Positions 55,068 to 63,889 of a stretch of 64,000 bases of DNA are shown here, piece after piece (the stretch's first letter is position 1; each line of letters opens with the position of its first letter). The position numbers and the translations under genes are program-made. Origin of the DNA: Nocardioides nematodiphilus. GTDB lineage: Bacteria > Actinomycetota > Actinomycetes > Propionibacteriales > Nocardioidaceae. The notes beneath the pieces are model-generated. The model did not search any database. It was not told the origin of the DNA and saw only the letters and a program-made list of their open reading frames with translations. Where the stretch lies: NCBI RefSeq assembly GCF_020216525.1, contig NZ_JAIWOY010000004.1:84924-148923 (forward strand), in the 5' to 3' direction.

Positions 55068-56650
55068 ACCCGCGGCGCCGTGATGGCCAGGACGGCGATG
55101 TCGTCGTGCTCCGGTCCCTCGAGCCACTGCGTGGCCAGCATGACGACCCGCTCCACCACGGCCTCGGCGGGCAGGCCGCCGCACTCGCTCAACAGCAGGT
55201 GCAGTCGCTCCTCGCCGAACAGCTCACCGCCCATCGGACCGCCGCGCGCCTCGACGACGCCGTCGGTGTAGAGCAGGCAGGTCTCCCCCGGCTCGAGCCG
55301 CACCTCGAGGGTCTCGAACTCCGGCTCGTCGAGCACGCCCACGACCGGTCCGCGGCCGAGGAGCTCCTCGACGCGACCGTCAGCGCGCACGACCAGCGGC
55401 GGCAGGTGACCGGCACGCGTGAGGCGCAGCCGGAGCCCGTCGTCCTCCCGTAGCGCGGACGCGAGCACGAGGCTCGCGAAACGGGTCTCGCCCGCGCCGA
55501 TGAGGGCGGCGTTGAGCAGCGCGAGCACGCGGCCGTGGTCGCCGGCCAGCGGCAGCAGCGCCTGCATGGTGTTCCGGATCTTGCCCGTCAGCACGGCCGC
55601 CTCGAGGCCCTGGCCGCAGACGTCGCCGAGCAGGGCCAGCGTGCCGCCGTCCTCCGTCTCGTGGACGTCGTAGAAGTCGCCACCCAGCCGCGCCGTCTCC
55701 TGCGCGGGGCGGTAGACGCCCGCGAAGTCGATGCCCCGCGACCGGCGCAGTGCCGGCGGTAGGAGCTGGGAGGTGAGCACGTCGGTGATAGCGCTCTGCT
55801 GCTCGAAGAGGCGGGCGGCGGCGAGCGCGGCACCCACGCGGGAGGCGAACAGCCGCGCCACCGCCTCCTCGTCCTCGCTGAACGCCACGCGATCCGCGCG
55901 TCGCAGCAGGACGAGGGCCCCGGCGGGCACCCCGTGACCGGGCAGCGACGTCACCACCATCGGGCCGGCCTCGCCGAACCCGTCGGGGACGATCCACGGC
56001 TCGAGCCCGGCGGGGTCGATCCAGCGCGAGGGAACGGGCGGGAAGCCCTGCAGCGCCTCGGCCAGGCCCGGGATGTCCTCTGCCCTGATGCGGAGGGTCA
56101 GGGCGCGTGGGCGCTCTCCGTGCAGGCACTGGACCGCCTGATGCACCCCGCGGGCCACCGGGGCGATGACCCAGGCGGCGTCGGCGAGCCGGCTCACGGC
56201 CAGCTCCGCAGCGACCTCCATCGTCCGTGACGCGTTCAGCGAGCTGAGGAGAGCGTCGGAGGCAGCGTGGAGGAACGCGGTGCTCTCCCGCTCGAGTCGC
56301 AGCGCCTCCTGGCTCGCGCGGAGCCGCGTCGTCTCCTCGAGCCACCACATCACCGAGCCGTCCGCTGCCGCGACCGGATGGGCGTCGAAGCTCTGGGACC
56401 CCGCGACGCCGGCGACGTCCCCGACGGGCTCGCCCGAGCGCACCACGCTGTCGGCGGCCGACAGCCAGCCGGGCGCGCCGACACTCAGCTGGTCGCCGGG
56501 CTCGACGGCCGGGAGGACCGCCCGCGCAGCCCGGTTGATGTCGAGGACGCGGCCGTCGGCGGCCACAGCCACGGCGGCGACGGGAGCTGCGTCCCAGCCC
56601 GCGCCGAGCGTCGCGGAAGCTGCCGCGAGAGGGGCGGGCTGGGTCTTCAT
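55058..56650 (-). CDS. PAS/GAF-SpoIIE (PP2C-type) phosphatase
   Basis: About 530 residues. An N-terminal PAS-like segment (AAVAVAADGRVLDINRAA) is followed by a GAF-like sensor (about 140-300) and a SpoIIE phosphatase domain (about 315-525) with metal-site patterns GGDFYDVHE, GDVCGQGLEAA, YTDGVVEAR and EHDDIAVLAI. RsbU-like proteins dephosphorylate anti-anti-sigma factors and so feed partner-switching stress control. No anti-sigma or STAS gene is adjacent; the coupled gene is the B12-binding protein. The start is ATG 56650. Confidence 0.88.
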   Translation of the reverse strand: MKTQPAPLAAASATLGAGWDAAPVAAVAVAADGRVLDINRAARAVLPAVEPGDQLSVGAPGWLSAADSVVRSGEPVGDVAGVAGSQSFDAHPVAAADGSVMWWLEETTRLRASQEALRLERESTAFLHAASDALLSSLNASRTMEVAAELAVSRLADAAWVIAPVARGVHQAVQCLHGERPRALTLRIRAEDIPGLAEALQGFPPVPSRWIDPAGLEPWIVPDGFGEAGPMVVTSLPGHGVPAGALVLLRRADRVAFSEDEEAVARLFASRVGAALAAARLFEQQSAITDVLTSQLLPPALRRSRGIDFAGVYRPAQETARLGGDFYDVHETEDGGTLALLGDVCGQGLEAAVLTGKIRNTMQALLPLAGDHGRVLALLNAALIGAGETRFASLVLASALREDDGLRLRLTRAGHLPPLVVRADGRVEELLGRGPVVGVLDEPEFETLEVRLEPGETCLLYTDGVVEARGGPMGGELFGEERLHLLLSECGGLPAEAVVERVVMLATQWLEGPEHDDIAVLAITAPRVWS

Positions 56651-56794
56651 GCGGACTACCGTAACTTCCTGGCTCGTTCGGCCTGCTCGGCTCAGCGGGG
56701 CCATGCATCGGGGGCTCACCGCCACCTCGGTGCAGCGGCCTTTACCAAGACAGGGTAGACACGCCCCCGTCGGAGCGCCCGGTCGACACCGGGC

Positions 56795-57523
56795 TCACCG
56801 CGCGCACGAGGCGAGGACCCGGGCGATCGCATCGCGCTCGGCGGCGGTCACCCACAGCCCGTAGGCCTTCTTCACCGCGACCTGACGGGCGACGTACGCG
56901 CAGCGGTACGCCTTCGCCGGCGGCAGCCACGTCGCCGCGTCCCCGTCGCCCTTCGAGGCGTTGAGCGGGCCGCTGACCGCGAGCAGCTCGCGCGGGTCGT
57001 TGGCGAACGCCTGCCGCCTCTGCGCCGTCCATTGCCGGGCACCCTTCTGCCAGGCGTCGCCGAGTGCCACGACGTGGTCGACCTGCACCGCGATGCTGGT
57101 CGCGACACCGCGCACGAAGTGGATCAGCGTGCCGCCGTAGGGATCGGCGAGCGTGCCGGTCAGCACGACGCAGCCGTGCGTGCGCGGATCGAGCGCCACA
57201 TCACGCAGGTCGCGGCGAAGGATGTCGTTGCGGGTGTCGCAGCCGTTGTGGCCCCACTGGTCCTCGGTGTCGTCGCTCCACGCCTGCCCGAAGGCGTCGC
57301 GGTCGTAGCCGGTCATCGGCGCGCGACCCTTCACCGCCAGCGTGGCGAGGTCGGCGCGCACCGCCGCCGCGTCGACGACCGGCGCCCCCACCCGAGACGG
57401 CGTGCGGGAGGGCTGGGACCGCGCCGGTGCCGGCTGCTGTGCCGGTGGCGACGCGGTCACCGTGGACAGCGCGCACCCGCCCACCAGCACGGCGAGCAGG
57501 AGCGCGAGGAGCAGACGTGCCAT
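56795..57523 (-). CDS. HNH-family (DUF1524) nuclease lipoprotein
   Basis: About 242 residues. The signal peptide ends in lipobox L-V-G-G-C (about residue 17), so the protein is probably lipid-anchored outside the cell. The nuclease part has QVDHVVALGDAW (His of the HNH pair), SGPLNASKGDGD and a terminal RCAYVARQVAVKKAYGLWV. This secreted DUF1524 class is common in actinobacteria and presumably degrades external DNA. The start at 57523 gives a complete signal peptide. Confidence 0.85.
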   Translation of the reverse strand: MARLLLALLLAVLVGGCALSTVTASPPAQQPAPARSQPSRTPSRVGAPVVDAAAVRADLATLAVKGRAPMTGYDRDAFGQAWSDDTEDQWGHNGCDTRNDILRRDLRDVALDPRTHGCVVLTGTLADPYGGTLIHFVRGVATSIAVQVDHVVALGDAWQKGARQWTAQRRQAFANDPRELLAVSGPLNASKGDGDAATWLPPAKAYRCAYVARQVAVKKAYGLWVTAAERDAIARVLASCAR

Positions 57524-57573
57524 GCCGCGCAGACTGCCAGGAGGCACCGACAGCCCGCCGGGCGGACGGCGGA

Positions 57574-57984
57574 TCACTGAGCAGCGGTGGCCGTCGGGGT
57601 GGGTGGGGCCGCCGAGGTGGTGGTGACCGGTGGCGAGGCCACCGCGCTCGGCGTGGGTGTCGGGGTCGGCTTCACCGTCGGCGAGCCCGGGGCCGACGCC
57701 GCTCGTGTCGGCGAGGCCGAGGCGGGCGGCCTCACCGAGCGCGACGGGCTCGGCGTCTGCTCGGGGCTCGCGGGGGCCGTCCGCGTCGGGGACGGCTCGA
57801 TCGTCGGCGTCGGATGCGGGGTGATCGTCTGCTGCGGCACCACCACGGCCGGCGGCGAGACCGGCTCGTCGGGCCGGACGAAGAGGTACAGCACCAGCAC
57901 CACCACGAAGAGCAGCGCGATGGTCCACGTGGAGCGCCGCGGCAGGTGCGCGCGGAGGTGGTCCCTCAGCCGGTCGCTGGACAT
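57574..57984 (-). CDS. Single-pass membrane protein with Pro/Thr/Ser-rich outer region
   Basis: About 136 residues. A basic N-terminus, one membrane segment (TIALLFVVVLVLYLFV, about 20-36) and then a low-complexity Pro/Thr/Ser/Ala tail (from about residue 50). It overlaps the MscS stop as TGATG, so it is co-translated with the channel and could be an accessory. No conserved domain is recognised. Confidence 0.7.
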   Translation of the reverse strand: MSSDRLRDHLRAHLPRRSTWTIALLFVVVLVLYLFVRPDEPVSPPAVVVPQQTITPHPTPTIEPSPTRTAPASPEQTPSPSRSVRPPASASPTRAASAPGSPTVKPTPTPTPSAVASPPVTTTSAAPPTPTATAAQ

Positions 57985-58871
57985 CAGGCCGTCCCGGTGG
58001 GTTCGCCGGTGCTGATCTCCGCGTGCAGGATGATCCCTTCGGACGCCAGCGTCCGCGTGATGAGGACGCGCATCGTGCGACCGACCTCGAACTGACGGCC
58101 CGGCAGCGTCCGCGCCACCACCCGTACCTGGAACTGGTCGACCTCGATCGACTCCACGCCCATCACCGACGGCGCGTCGAGCAGCAGGTCGTGCAGCGAC
58201 GGCTCGGCGAACGCGGTCTCGCACGCCGCGCGCAGCACCGCCAGGACCCGGTTGACGTCCATCGTCGCCGCGACCGGAACGTCGATGACCGCACGGGCCC
58301 AGTCGCGCGAGAGGTTGGTGATCTGCGCGATCTGGCCGTTGGGCGTGATCACGACCTCGCCGGTATGAGTGCGCACCGTGGTGGTGCGCAGCGAGACGTT
58401 CTCGACCGTGCCGAGCACGGGTACGCCGAGCCCGACGACCGAGACCCGGACCATGTCCCCGAAGCCGTACTGGCGCTCGGCGACGACGAAGAAGCCGGCC
58501 AGCAGGTCCTGGACGATCCGCTGGGCGCCGAAGCCCAGCGCGACGCCCGCCACGGTCGCGAGCGGTACGAAGGCGGCCAGCGCGACGCCGAGCTTCTGCA
58601 CGATCAGGATCGCGGCGACGACGTAGATGACCACCACCAGCGCCCAGGTCACGACCTGCGCCAACGCCCGCCGATGCTTGTCGTCCTCGGAGCGGACCAG
58701 GGAGGACTGGGCGGCGCGGCGCGCCTCGGCCTGATCGGTGGCGACGTCGCTGAACCACCGCACGGAGCGGGCGAGCAGGATCGACCCGAGGACGAGCAGC
58801 ACGATCTCCAGACCGTTGCCGCGCGACCACTGGCCGAAGTCGTGGATCGGCGTGGGAGCCGACATCGCCAT
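57984..58871 (-). CDS. MscS-family mechanosensitive channel
   Basis: About 295 residues. An N-terminal helix and three membrane segments, including the pore-lining helix around FVPLATVAGVALGFGAQRIVQDLLAG, are followed by the MS-channel beta domain (FGDMVRVSVVGLGVPVLGTVENVSLRTT) and a cytoplasmic alpha/beta domain. It protects against hypo-osmotic shock. ATG 58871 has AGGGTGG 7 nt upstream; GTG 58874 and ATG 58865 are alternatives. The stop overlaps the following Pro/Thr-rich protein gene. Confidence 0.92.
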   Translation of the reverse strand: MAMSAPTPIHDFGQWSRGNGLEIVLLVLGSILLARSVRWFSDVATDQAEARRAAQSSLVRSEDDKHRRALAQVVTWALVVVIYVVAAILIVQKLGVALAAFVPLATVAGVALGFGAQRIVQDLLAGFFVVAERQYGFGDMVRVSVVGLGVPVLGTVENVSLRTTTVRTHTGEVVITPNGQIAQITNLSRDWARAVIDVPVAATMDVNRVLAVLRAACETAFAEPSLHDLLLDAPSVMGVESIEVDQFQVRVVARTLPGRQFEVGRTMRVLITRTLASEGIILHAEISTGEPTGTA

Positions 58872-58953
58872 CACAGCGCCACCCTAGGCGACCGAGCGAG
58901 CGACAGCGCGCGCGAGGGACGACTTCAGGCGCTGGCTGCGCCGGTCAAGGACG

Positions 58954-59196
58954 TCAGACGTTCTTGGGCAGGTCGGCGGCGGCGTCATCGTCAGCCTTCG
59001 TCGACGACGGCGGACCGTAAACGCCCTCCGCGTCGGCCTTCTTAACCTTCTTCATCTGCCGGCTGAAGCTCCAGCCGAGGAACACGATCGCCAGGCCGAG
59101 GAGCAGGAAGATCACGAACGCCGTCCAGCCGGCCTTCACCGAGTCGTCGGTCGGGACCGGGTCGGTCGCGGTGAGGGAGATCAGCAGGGGAAGCAT
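58954..59196 (-). CDS. Small single-pass membrane protein next to mca
   Basis: About 80 residues: a short external N-terminus, one membrane helix (AFVIFLLLGLAIVFLGWSF, about 26-44) and a charged C-terminal tail. The position beside mca matches that of Rv1083-type proteins in mycobacteria. Function is unknown. Confidence 0.75.
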   Translation of the reverse strand: MLPLLISLTATDPVPTDDSVKAGWTAFVIFLLLGLAIVFLGWSFSRQMKKVKKADAEGVYGPPSSTKADDDAAADLPKNV

Positions 59197-59208
59197 GCCC
59201 TCAGTGTC

Positions 59209-60108
59209 TCACTCGACGGTGATGCCGGCGAAAAGGTCGTCCTCCGGCGTCGGGCTGTCGACGAACGACGTGACGAGCTCGTAGTCCTCGGTCGGCCAGA
59301 CCTGCTTCTCCAGCTCGCGCGGGGTGGCGAACCACCACGAGTCCGGGTCGATCTGGGTGGCGTGCGCGAGCAGCGCCTGGTCCCGCACGCCGAAGTAGTC
59401 GCCGCACGGCACGTGGGTGGTGACGCGGGCGTCCCACGCGTCGTCCTTGGTCCACTTCTCCAGCCGCTCCGCGTAGTGCGACTCCAGCCCGTGCTCGACC
59501 ATCGCGTGGTGCAGCGCGACGGCCTTCGGCCGGTTGAAGCCGTGGTGGTAGTAGAGCTTCAGCGTCTGCCACGCCTCCCCCAGCTCGGGGTGCCACTCCG
59601 GGTCGGCGGCCTTCTCGAAGGCGAACACCGACACCTGGTGACAGGCGATGTGGTCGGGGTGCGGGTAGCCGCCGTTCTCGTCGTACGTGGTGAGCACGTG
59701 CGGCTTGAACGAGCGGATCAGCCGGACCAGCGGCACGGCCGCCGCCTCGACCGGGACCAGCGCGAAGCAGCCCTCGGGCAGCGGCGGCAGCGGGCCGCCC
59801 TCGACCTCGGGCTCGGGCCAGCCGGAGTCGACGAAGCCGAGCCAGTCCTGGGAGATCCCGAGGATGTCGCGGGCACGCTCCATCTCCTGGCGGCGGATCT
59901 CGTGGATGTTCTCCAGGATCCCGGGGCGGTCCATCTTCGGGTTGAGGATGGAGCCGCGCTCGCCGCCGGTGCACGTCGCCACGTGCACGTCGACACCCTC
60001 GGCGACGTAGCGCGCCGTCGAGGCCGCCCCCTTGCTGGACTCGTCGTCCGGGTGCGCGTGCACGTGCATCAGGCGGAGACCCGTACGGTCCTGGGGGCGC
60101 TGCGTCAT
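59209..60108 (-). CDS. mca: Mycothiol S-conjugate amidase
   Basis: About 299 residues. The zinc-site motif HAHPDDE (about 17-23) and the later PHPDHIACHQVSVFAF histidines match the MshB/Mca deacetylase family; ENIHEIRRQEMERAR and the long C-terminal region favour Mca over MshB. It cleaves mycothiol adducts of toxins and drugs so that the mercapturate can be exported. Presence of the gene indicates a mycothiol-making actinobacterium. It is divergent from the DUF4307 gene. Confidence 0.93.
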   Translation of the reverse strand: MTQRPQDRTGLRLMHVHAHPDDESSKGAASTARYVAEGVDVHVATCTGGERGSILNPKMDRPGILENIHEIRRQEMERARDILGISQDWLGFVDSGWPEPEVEGGPLPPLPEGCFALVPVEAAAVPLVRLIRSFKPHVLTTYDENGGYPHPDHIACHQVSVFAFEKAADPEWHPELGEAWQTLKLYYHHGFNRPKAVALHHAMVEHGLESHYAERLEKWTKDDAWDARVTTHVPCGDYFGVRDQALLAHATQIDPDSWWFATPRELEKQVWPTEDYELVTSFVDSPTPEDDLFAGITVE

Positions 60109-60237
60109 GGACCGATCCTAGGGTCCGGCCGCGAAGGGGCCGAAGCGAGCGTCGTCGTGCGCGGCCGCCACGGGTGCAGGGCGGCACGCAGCCGGCCCGC
60201 TTCGCGGGCCGGGCCCGCTGGATGTGAGGATGTGCCC

Positions 60238-60642
60238 GTGAACCAGCAGTCTCCGTCCCGGATCGCCCAGCGGTACGGGGGCGGCAGCGCCTGGGGGCGC
60301 AACGCCCTCCTCGGTGCCGGCCTCGTCGTGGTCGCCGGCCTGATCGGCTGGTTCGTCTGGGCGCTCTGGCTGCACAGCCACCCGAAGGTGGCCTCGTCGA
60401 TGGACAGCTGGGAGCTGCAGGGCGACAACGCCGTCAAGATCACCGTCGACGTGCACATCTACGACGCGACCGTCCGGCCGGTCTGCACCGTGCTGGCCTA
60501 CGCCGAGGACCACTCGACCGTGGGCGTGCACAGCTTCACCCCGATCTCCGGCCGGCAGAGCTTCGTGCTGAAGACCGAGCGTCAGCCGACGTCGATCGAC
60601 TGGCAGGGCTGTACCGCCGAGGGCCAGCAGGACGCCCAGTAA
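60238..60642 (+). CDS. DUF4307 membrane protein
   Basis: About 134 residues with one membrane segment (NALLGAGLVVVAGLIGWFVWAL, about 22-43) and an external domain (from SSMDSWELQGDNAVKITVDVHIYD) ending in a conserved Cys region (DWQGCTAEG). It lies between mca and greA, as does Rv1081c. Function is unknown. GTG start 60238. Confidence 0.85.
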   Translation: MNQQSPSRIAQRYGGGSAWGRNALLGAGLVVVAGLIGWFVWALWLHSHPKVASSMDSWELQGDNAVKITVDVHIYDATVRPVCTVLAYAEDHSTVGVHSFTPISGRQSFVLKTERQPTSIDWQGCTAEGQQDAQ

Positions 60643-60646
60643 CGCC

Positions 60647-60679
60647 GAACGGCCCGGTCGCCACGCGACGAGGCCGTTC
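60647..60679. terminator. Bidirectional hairpin between DUF4307 and greA
   Basis: GAACGGCC (60647-60654) and its complement GGCCGTTC (60672-60679) enclose 17 nt in the gap between convergent genes. Confidence 0.6.
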
Positions 60680-60702
60680 AGAGAAGAGAGCAGTCGGCGT
60701 CC

Positions 60703-61206
60703 TCAGTCCTTGAAGGGGACGACCTTCAGCACCTCGACCTTGAGGGTCTTGCCGTTGGGCCCCTCGTAGGAGACGGTGTCGCCGGCGCTGGCGCCGAGCA
60801 GGGCCGCGCCGATCGGCGACTGGGCCGAGGAGATCTCCAGACCCTGCGCGTAGTCCTTCATCTCGATCGAGGCGATGAGGCGGGTCTCGGCCTCGTCGTC
60901 GTCATCGCCGTCGAACTTGAACGTGACGACCTGGCCAGGACCCACGACGTCGCCGGTGGGCTCGGTGGTGTCGGCCTGGCGCAGCAACGCCTCGAGCGCC
61001 TGGATCTCGCCCTCCAGTCGGCCCTGCGCCTCGCGGGCGGCGTGGTAGCCGCCGTTCTCCTTGAGATCGCCCTCGTCGCGGGCAGCACTGATCTCGGCGA
61101 CGATCTTCGCGCGCTGGGGGCCCTTCTTGTCCTCCAGGTCGGCGGTCAGCTGGGCGAAGGCGCCCTTGCTGAGCCAGATCGTGGCGGCGTGCGCTGCTTC
61201 GGTCAT
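60703..61206 (-). CDS. greA: Transcription elongation factor GreA
   Basis: About 167 residues. The N-terminal coiled-coil (GAFAQLTADLEDKKGPQRAKIVAEISAARDEGDLKENGGYHAAR) carries the acidic tip D-E-G-D, which stimulates RNA polymerase to cleave backtracked RNA; the C-terminal FKBP-like domain ends in ISSAQSPIGAALLGASAGD and KVEVLKVVPF. Length and both domains are normal for actinobacteria. Confidence 0.96.
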   Translation of the reverse strand: MTEAAHAATIWLSKGAFAQLTADLEDKKGPQRAKIVAEISAARDEGDLKENGGYHAAREAQGRLEGEIQALEALLRQADTTEPTGDVVGPGQVVTFKFDGDDDDEAETRLIASIEMKDYAQGLEISSAQSPIGAALLGASAGDTVSYEGPNGKTLKVEVLKVVPFKD

Positions 61207-61324
61207 CGAGTCACTCCTGAGACTTACGGGTGGAGACGTACGGGTCGTGCAGACAATCCGACGAGTTTACCAGCGCAACCCCAGTGGGTCGCAGAAATGC
61301 GCTGGTCAGGCAGGACGGGCCGGA

Positions 61325-62548
61325 TCAAGCGTGATCGGCCCGGTACCCGTTCTGCGCCAACAGATCCATCAACGAGTCCGCGTGCTTGCGCCCGCGCGTC
61401 TCCAGCTGGAGCAGGACCTCGACGTCACCGAGGGTCAGCGACGGGTCGGCGCGGCCGTGGGAGACGTGCACGACGTTGGCGCCGGCCTGGGCGACCAGCG
61501 CGGTCAGCCCGGCCAGAGCCCCGGGGGCGTCCGGCAGGACGATCCGCAGCACCAGGTAGCGGCTGTCGGCGATGAGGCCGTGGCGGATGACCTTGGTCAG
61601 CAGCAGCGGGTCGATGTTGCCGCCCGAGAGCAGCACCGCGACCGGCCCCTCGAAGGCGCCCGGATCGTCGAGCAGGGCAGCCACGCCGACGGCACCGGCC
61701 GGTTCGACGACGAGCTTGGCGCGCTCCATCAGGGCCAGCAGCGCCCGCGAGATCGACTCCTCGGAGACCGTACGGATCTCGTCGACGTGCTCGCGGATGA
61801 TGGAGAACGGCAGCGTGCCCGGCACGCCGACCGCGATGCCGTCGGCCATCGTCCGCATCGCCTCCAACGCGATGGGGTGGCCGGCGTCGAGCGAGGCCGG
61901 GTAGGAGGCGGCGCCGGCGGCCTGGATGCCGATCACGCGTACGTCGGGGCGACTCGCCTTGATGGCGAGCGCGACGCCGGCGAGCAGCCCGCCTCCGCCG
62001 ACGGGCACGAGGACCGTCCGGACCTCGGGGACCTGCTCGAGGATCTCGAGCCCGGCGGTGCCCTGCCCCGCGATCACGTCGGGGTGGTCGAAGGGGTGGA
62101 TGAGCACTGCGCCGGTGCGCTCGGCGTGCTCGGCGGCGGCCGCGAGGCAGTCGTCGACGGTCGGGCCGGCGAAGATCACCTCGGCGCCGTACCCGCGGGT
62201 GGCGCGCTCCTTGGGGATCGCGGCGCCGTCGGGCATGAACACGGTGGCGTTCGCGCCCATCAGGGAGGCCGCGAGCGCGACGCCCTGGGCGTGGTTGCCG
62301 GCGCTGGCCGCGACCACGCCGCACGCCCGCTCGGCGTCGGTGAGCCGGCTGATCCGGACGTACGCGCCGCGGGACTTGAAGGAGCCGGTGCGCTGGAGGT
62401 TCTCGCACTTGAGCAGCACCGGCGCACCCACCAGCTGGGAGAGCCAGCGGGAGGTCTCGACCGGCGTCTCGATGGTGACGCCGCGCAACAGCTCGCGGGC
62501 GGCCCGGATGTCGGCCAGGTCCGGCGCGGCCCGGGTGGGCTCAGCCAT
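61325..62548 (-). CDS. ilvA: Threonine ammonia-lyase
   Basis: About 407 residues. The PLP-binding lysine is in RTGSFKSRGAYVRI (about 52-65) and the Gly-rich phosphate loop in LVPVGGGGLLAGVA. A single ACT-like domain (about 330-405, VLRIVLPDAPGALAGLTALV) resembles the 400-residue biodegradative or actinobacterial form rather than the long E. coli IlvA. It converts threonine to 2-oxobutanoate for isoleucine synthesis. It overlaps the upstream AI-2E gene by 8 bp. Confidence 0.93.
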   Translation of the reverse strand: MAEPTRAAPDLADIRAARELLRGVTIETPVETSRWLSQLVGAPVLLKCENLQRTGSFKSRGAYVRISRLTDAERACGVVAASAGNHAQGVALAASLMGANATVFMPDGAAIPKERATRGYGAEVIFAGPTVDDCLAAAAEHAERTGAVLIHPFDHPDVIAGQGTAGLEILEQVPEVRTVLVPVGGGGLLAGVALAIKASRPDVRVIGIQAAGAASYPASLDAGHPIALEAMRTMADGIAVGVPGTLPFSIIREHVDEIRTVSEESISRALLALMERAKLVVEPAGAVGVAALLDDPGAFEGPVAVLLSGGNIDPLLLTKVIRHGLIADSRYLVLRIVLPDAPGALAGLTALVAQAGANVVHVSHGRADPSLTLGDVEVLLQLETRGRKHADSLMDLLAQNGYRADHA

Positions 62549-63884
62549 CGGAGTCCTCGTCGACCGAGAGCGGGCCGGGCTGCGGATCCTCGCCCGTGAG
62601 ATGGAGACCGACGGCGTTGACGACGGCGGCCAGCGGGACCGCGACCAGGGCGCCGGCCACGCCCGCGACCAGCACGCCGGCGGCGATCGCGATGATCACC
62701 GCGAGCGGGTGGACCGAGACCCAGCGGCCGAGCAGGAACGGCTGCAGGCCGTGCGCCTCCAGCTGCTGGACCAGGACGACGCCGCCGAGCATGAGCAGCG
62801 CGGTCACCGGACCCTGGTCGACGAGTGCGACGAGCACGGCCACGGTCCCTGCGACGGTGGCGCCGATCAACGGCACGAAGGCGCCGAGGAAGACCAGCAC
62901 GCCGATGGCTGCCACGAACGGCACCCCCAGGATCGCCGCGACGATCATGATGCCGATCGCATCCACGGCGGCCACGATCACCGTGGCCCGGACGAACTGG
63001 GTCAGCGAGATCCACGCGACGCGGCCGCTGCTGTCCACCCGACCGCGCGCGCCGCGCGGGGTGAGCCGGACGACCCAGGACCAGATCCGCTCACCCTCGG
63101 CGAGGAAGAAGTAGGTCGAGAAGAGCACGATGAACAGGCTGGCCAGGACGTCCGCGGCGACTCCGCCGACCTCCGAGACGCGGTCCAGCGGGTTGCTGGC
63201 ACCGGCCCGGGTGACCTCCGCCTGCAAGCGATCGATCCAGGTGTTGATCTGGCTGTCGCTGGCATGCAGCGGGCCGTTCTTGAGCCAGCGGCGGATCTCA
63301 TCGAGACCCTTGACAGTCTGATCGGCCAGGTCACTGGCACCGGCCGCCACCTGGTGTCCGGCGTAGAACAGGAGCAGCCCGACCACGAGGATCACGCCGA
63401 TGACGGCGAAGAGGGCCGCGATGCCGCGCGGCAGCCCGGTGCGCACCAGCCCGGAGACGGCCGGGACGACGAGGGCGGTGATCAGCATGGCGATCACCAC
63501 CGGGATGACGATGATCTCGAGGAAGCCGAGGACCCGGAAGATGCACCAGCCGGCGGCGCCGATCACCAGCAGGCGCCAGCCCCAGGAAGCGGCGAGGTCG
63601 ATCCCGTACGGGACGGCGACGCTGCGTTGGCCGCTCCGCGCGGGCGCGGGCGGCACGGCGGGACTCAGCTGCGCCTGGCGCTCCTCGCGGAGGTTGGCCC
63701 ACTGGGCGTACAGGCGAGCCGCCAGCCTCTCGGTGCGGTCGTGCTCGCGCGCGGCACGGACGGCCGCGGCCTCGGCGTCGTGCGCGGCGGCGGCTGCTGC
63801 CTCGACGGCCGGCTCGGGGGTGTCCTCGCCGGGCGTCGTCTGATCGGGCTGTGCCGGTTCCTCGGCCCCGTGATCGTCGGTCAC
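62541..63884 (-). CDS. AI-2E family transporter
   Basis: About 447 residues. After a disordered Ala/Glu-rich N-terminus (about 1-90) come the two blocks of membrane helices separated by a soluble loop, with the family features IPVVIAMLITALVVPAVSGLV and LVQQLEAHGLQPFLLGRWVSVHPLAV. Family members export small molecules or act as Na+/H+ antiporters; a quorum-signal role is not implied. It is translationally coupled to ilvA. Confidence 0.9.
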   Translation of the reverse strand: MTDDHGAEEPAQPDQTTPGEDTPEPAVEAAAAAAHDAEAAAVRAAREHDRTERLAARLYAQWANLREERQAQLSPAVPPAPARSGQRSVAVPYGIDLAASWGWRLLVIGAAGWCIFRVLGFLEIIVIPVVIAMLITALVVPAVSGLVRTGLPRGIAALFAVIGVILVVGLLLFYAGHQVAAGASDLADQTVKGLDEIRRWLKNGPLHASDSQINTWIDRLQAEVTRAGASNPLDRVSEVGGVAADVLASLFIVLFSTYFFLAEGERIWSWVVRLTPRGARGRVDSSGRVAWISLTQFVRATVIVAAVDAIGIMIVAAILGVPFVAAIGVLVFLGAFVPLIGATVAGTVAVLVALVDQGPVTALLMLGGVVLVQQLEAHGLQPFLLGRWVSVHPLAVIIAIAAGVLVAGVAGALVAVPLAAVVNAVGLHLTGEDPQPGPLSVDEDSDG

Positions 63885-63889
63885 GTGCC

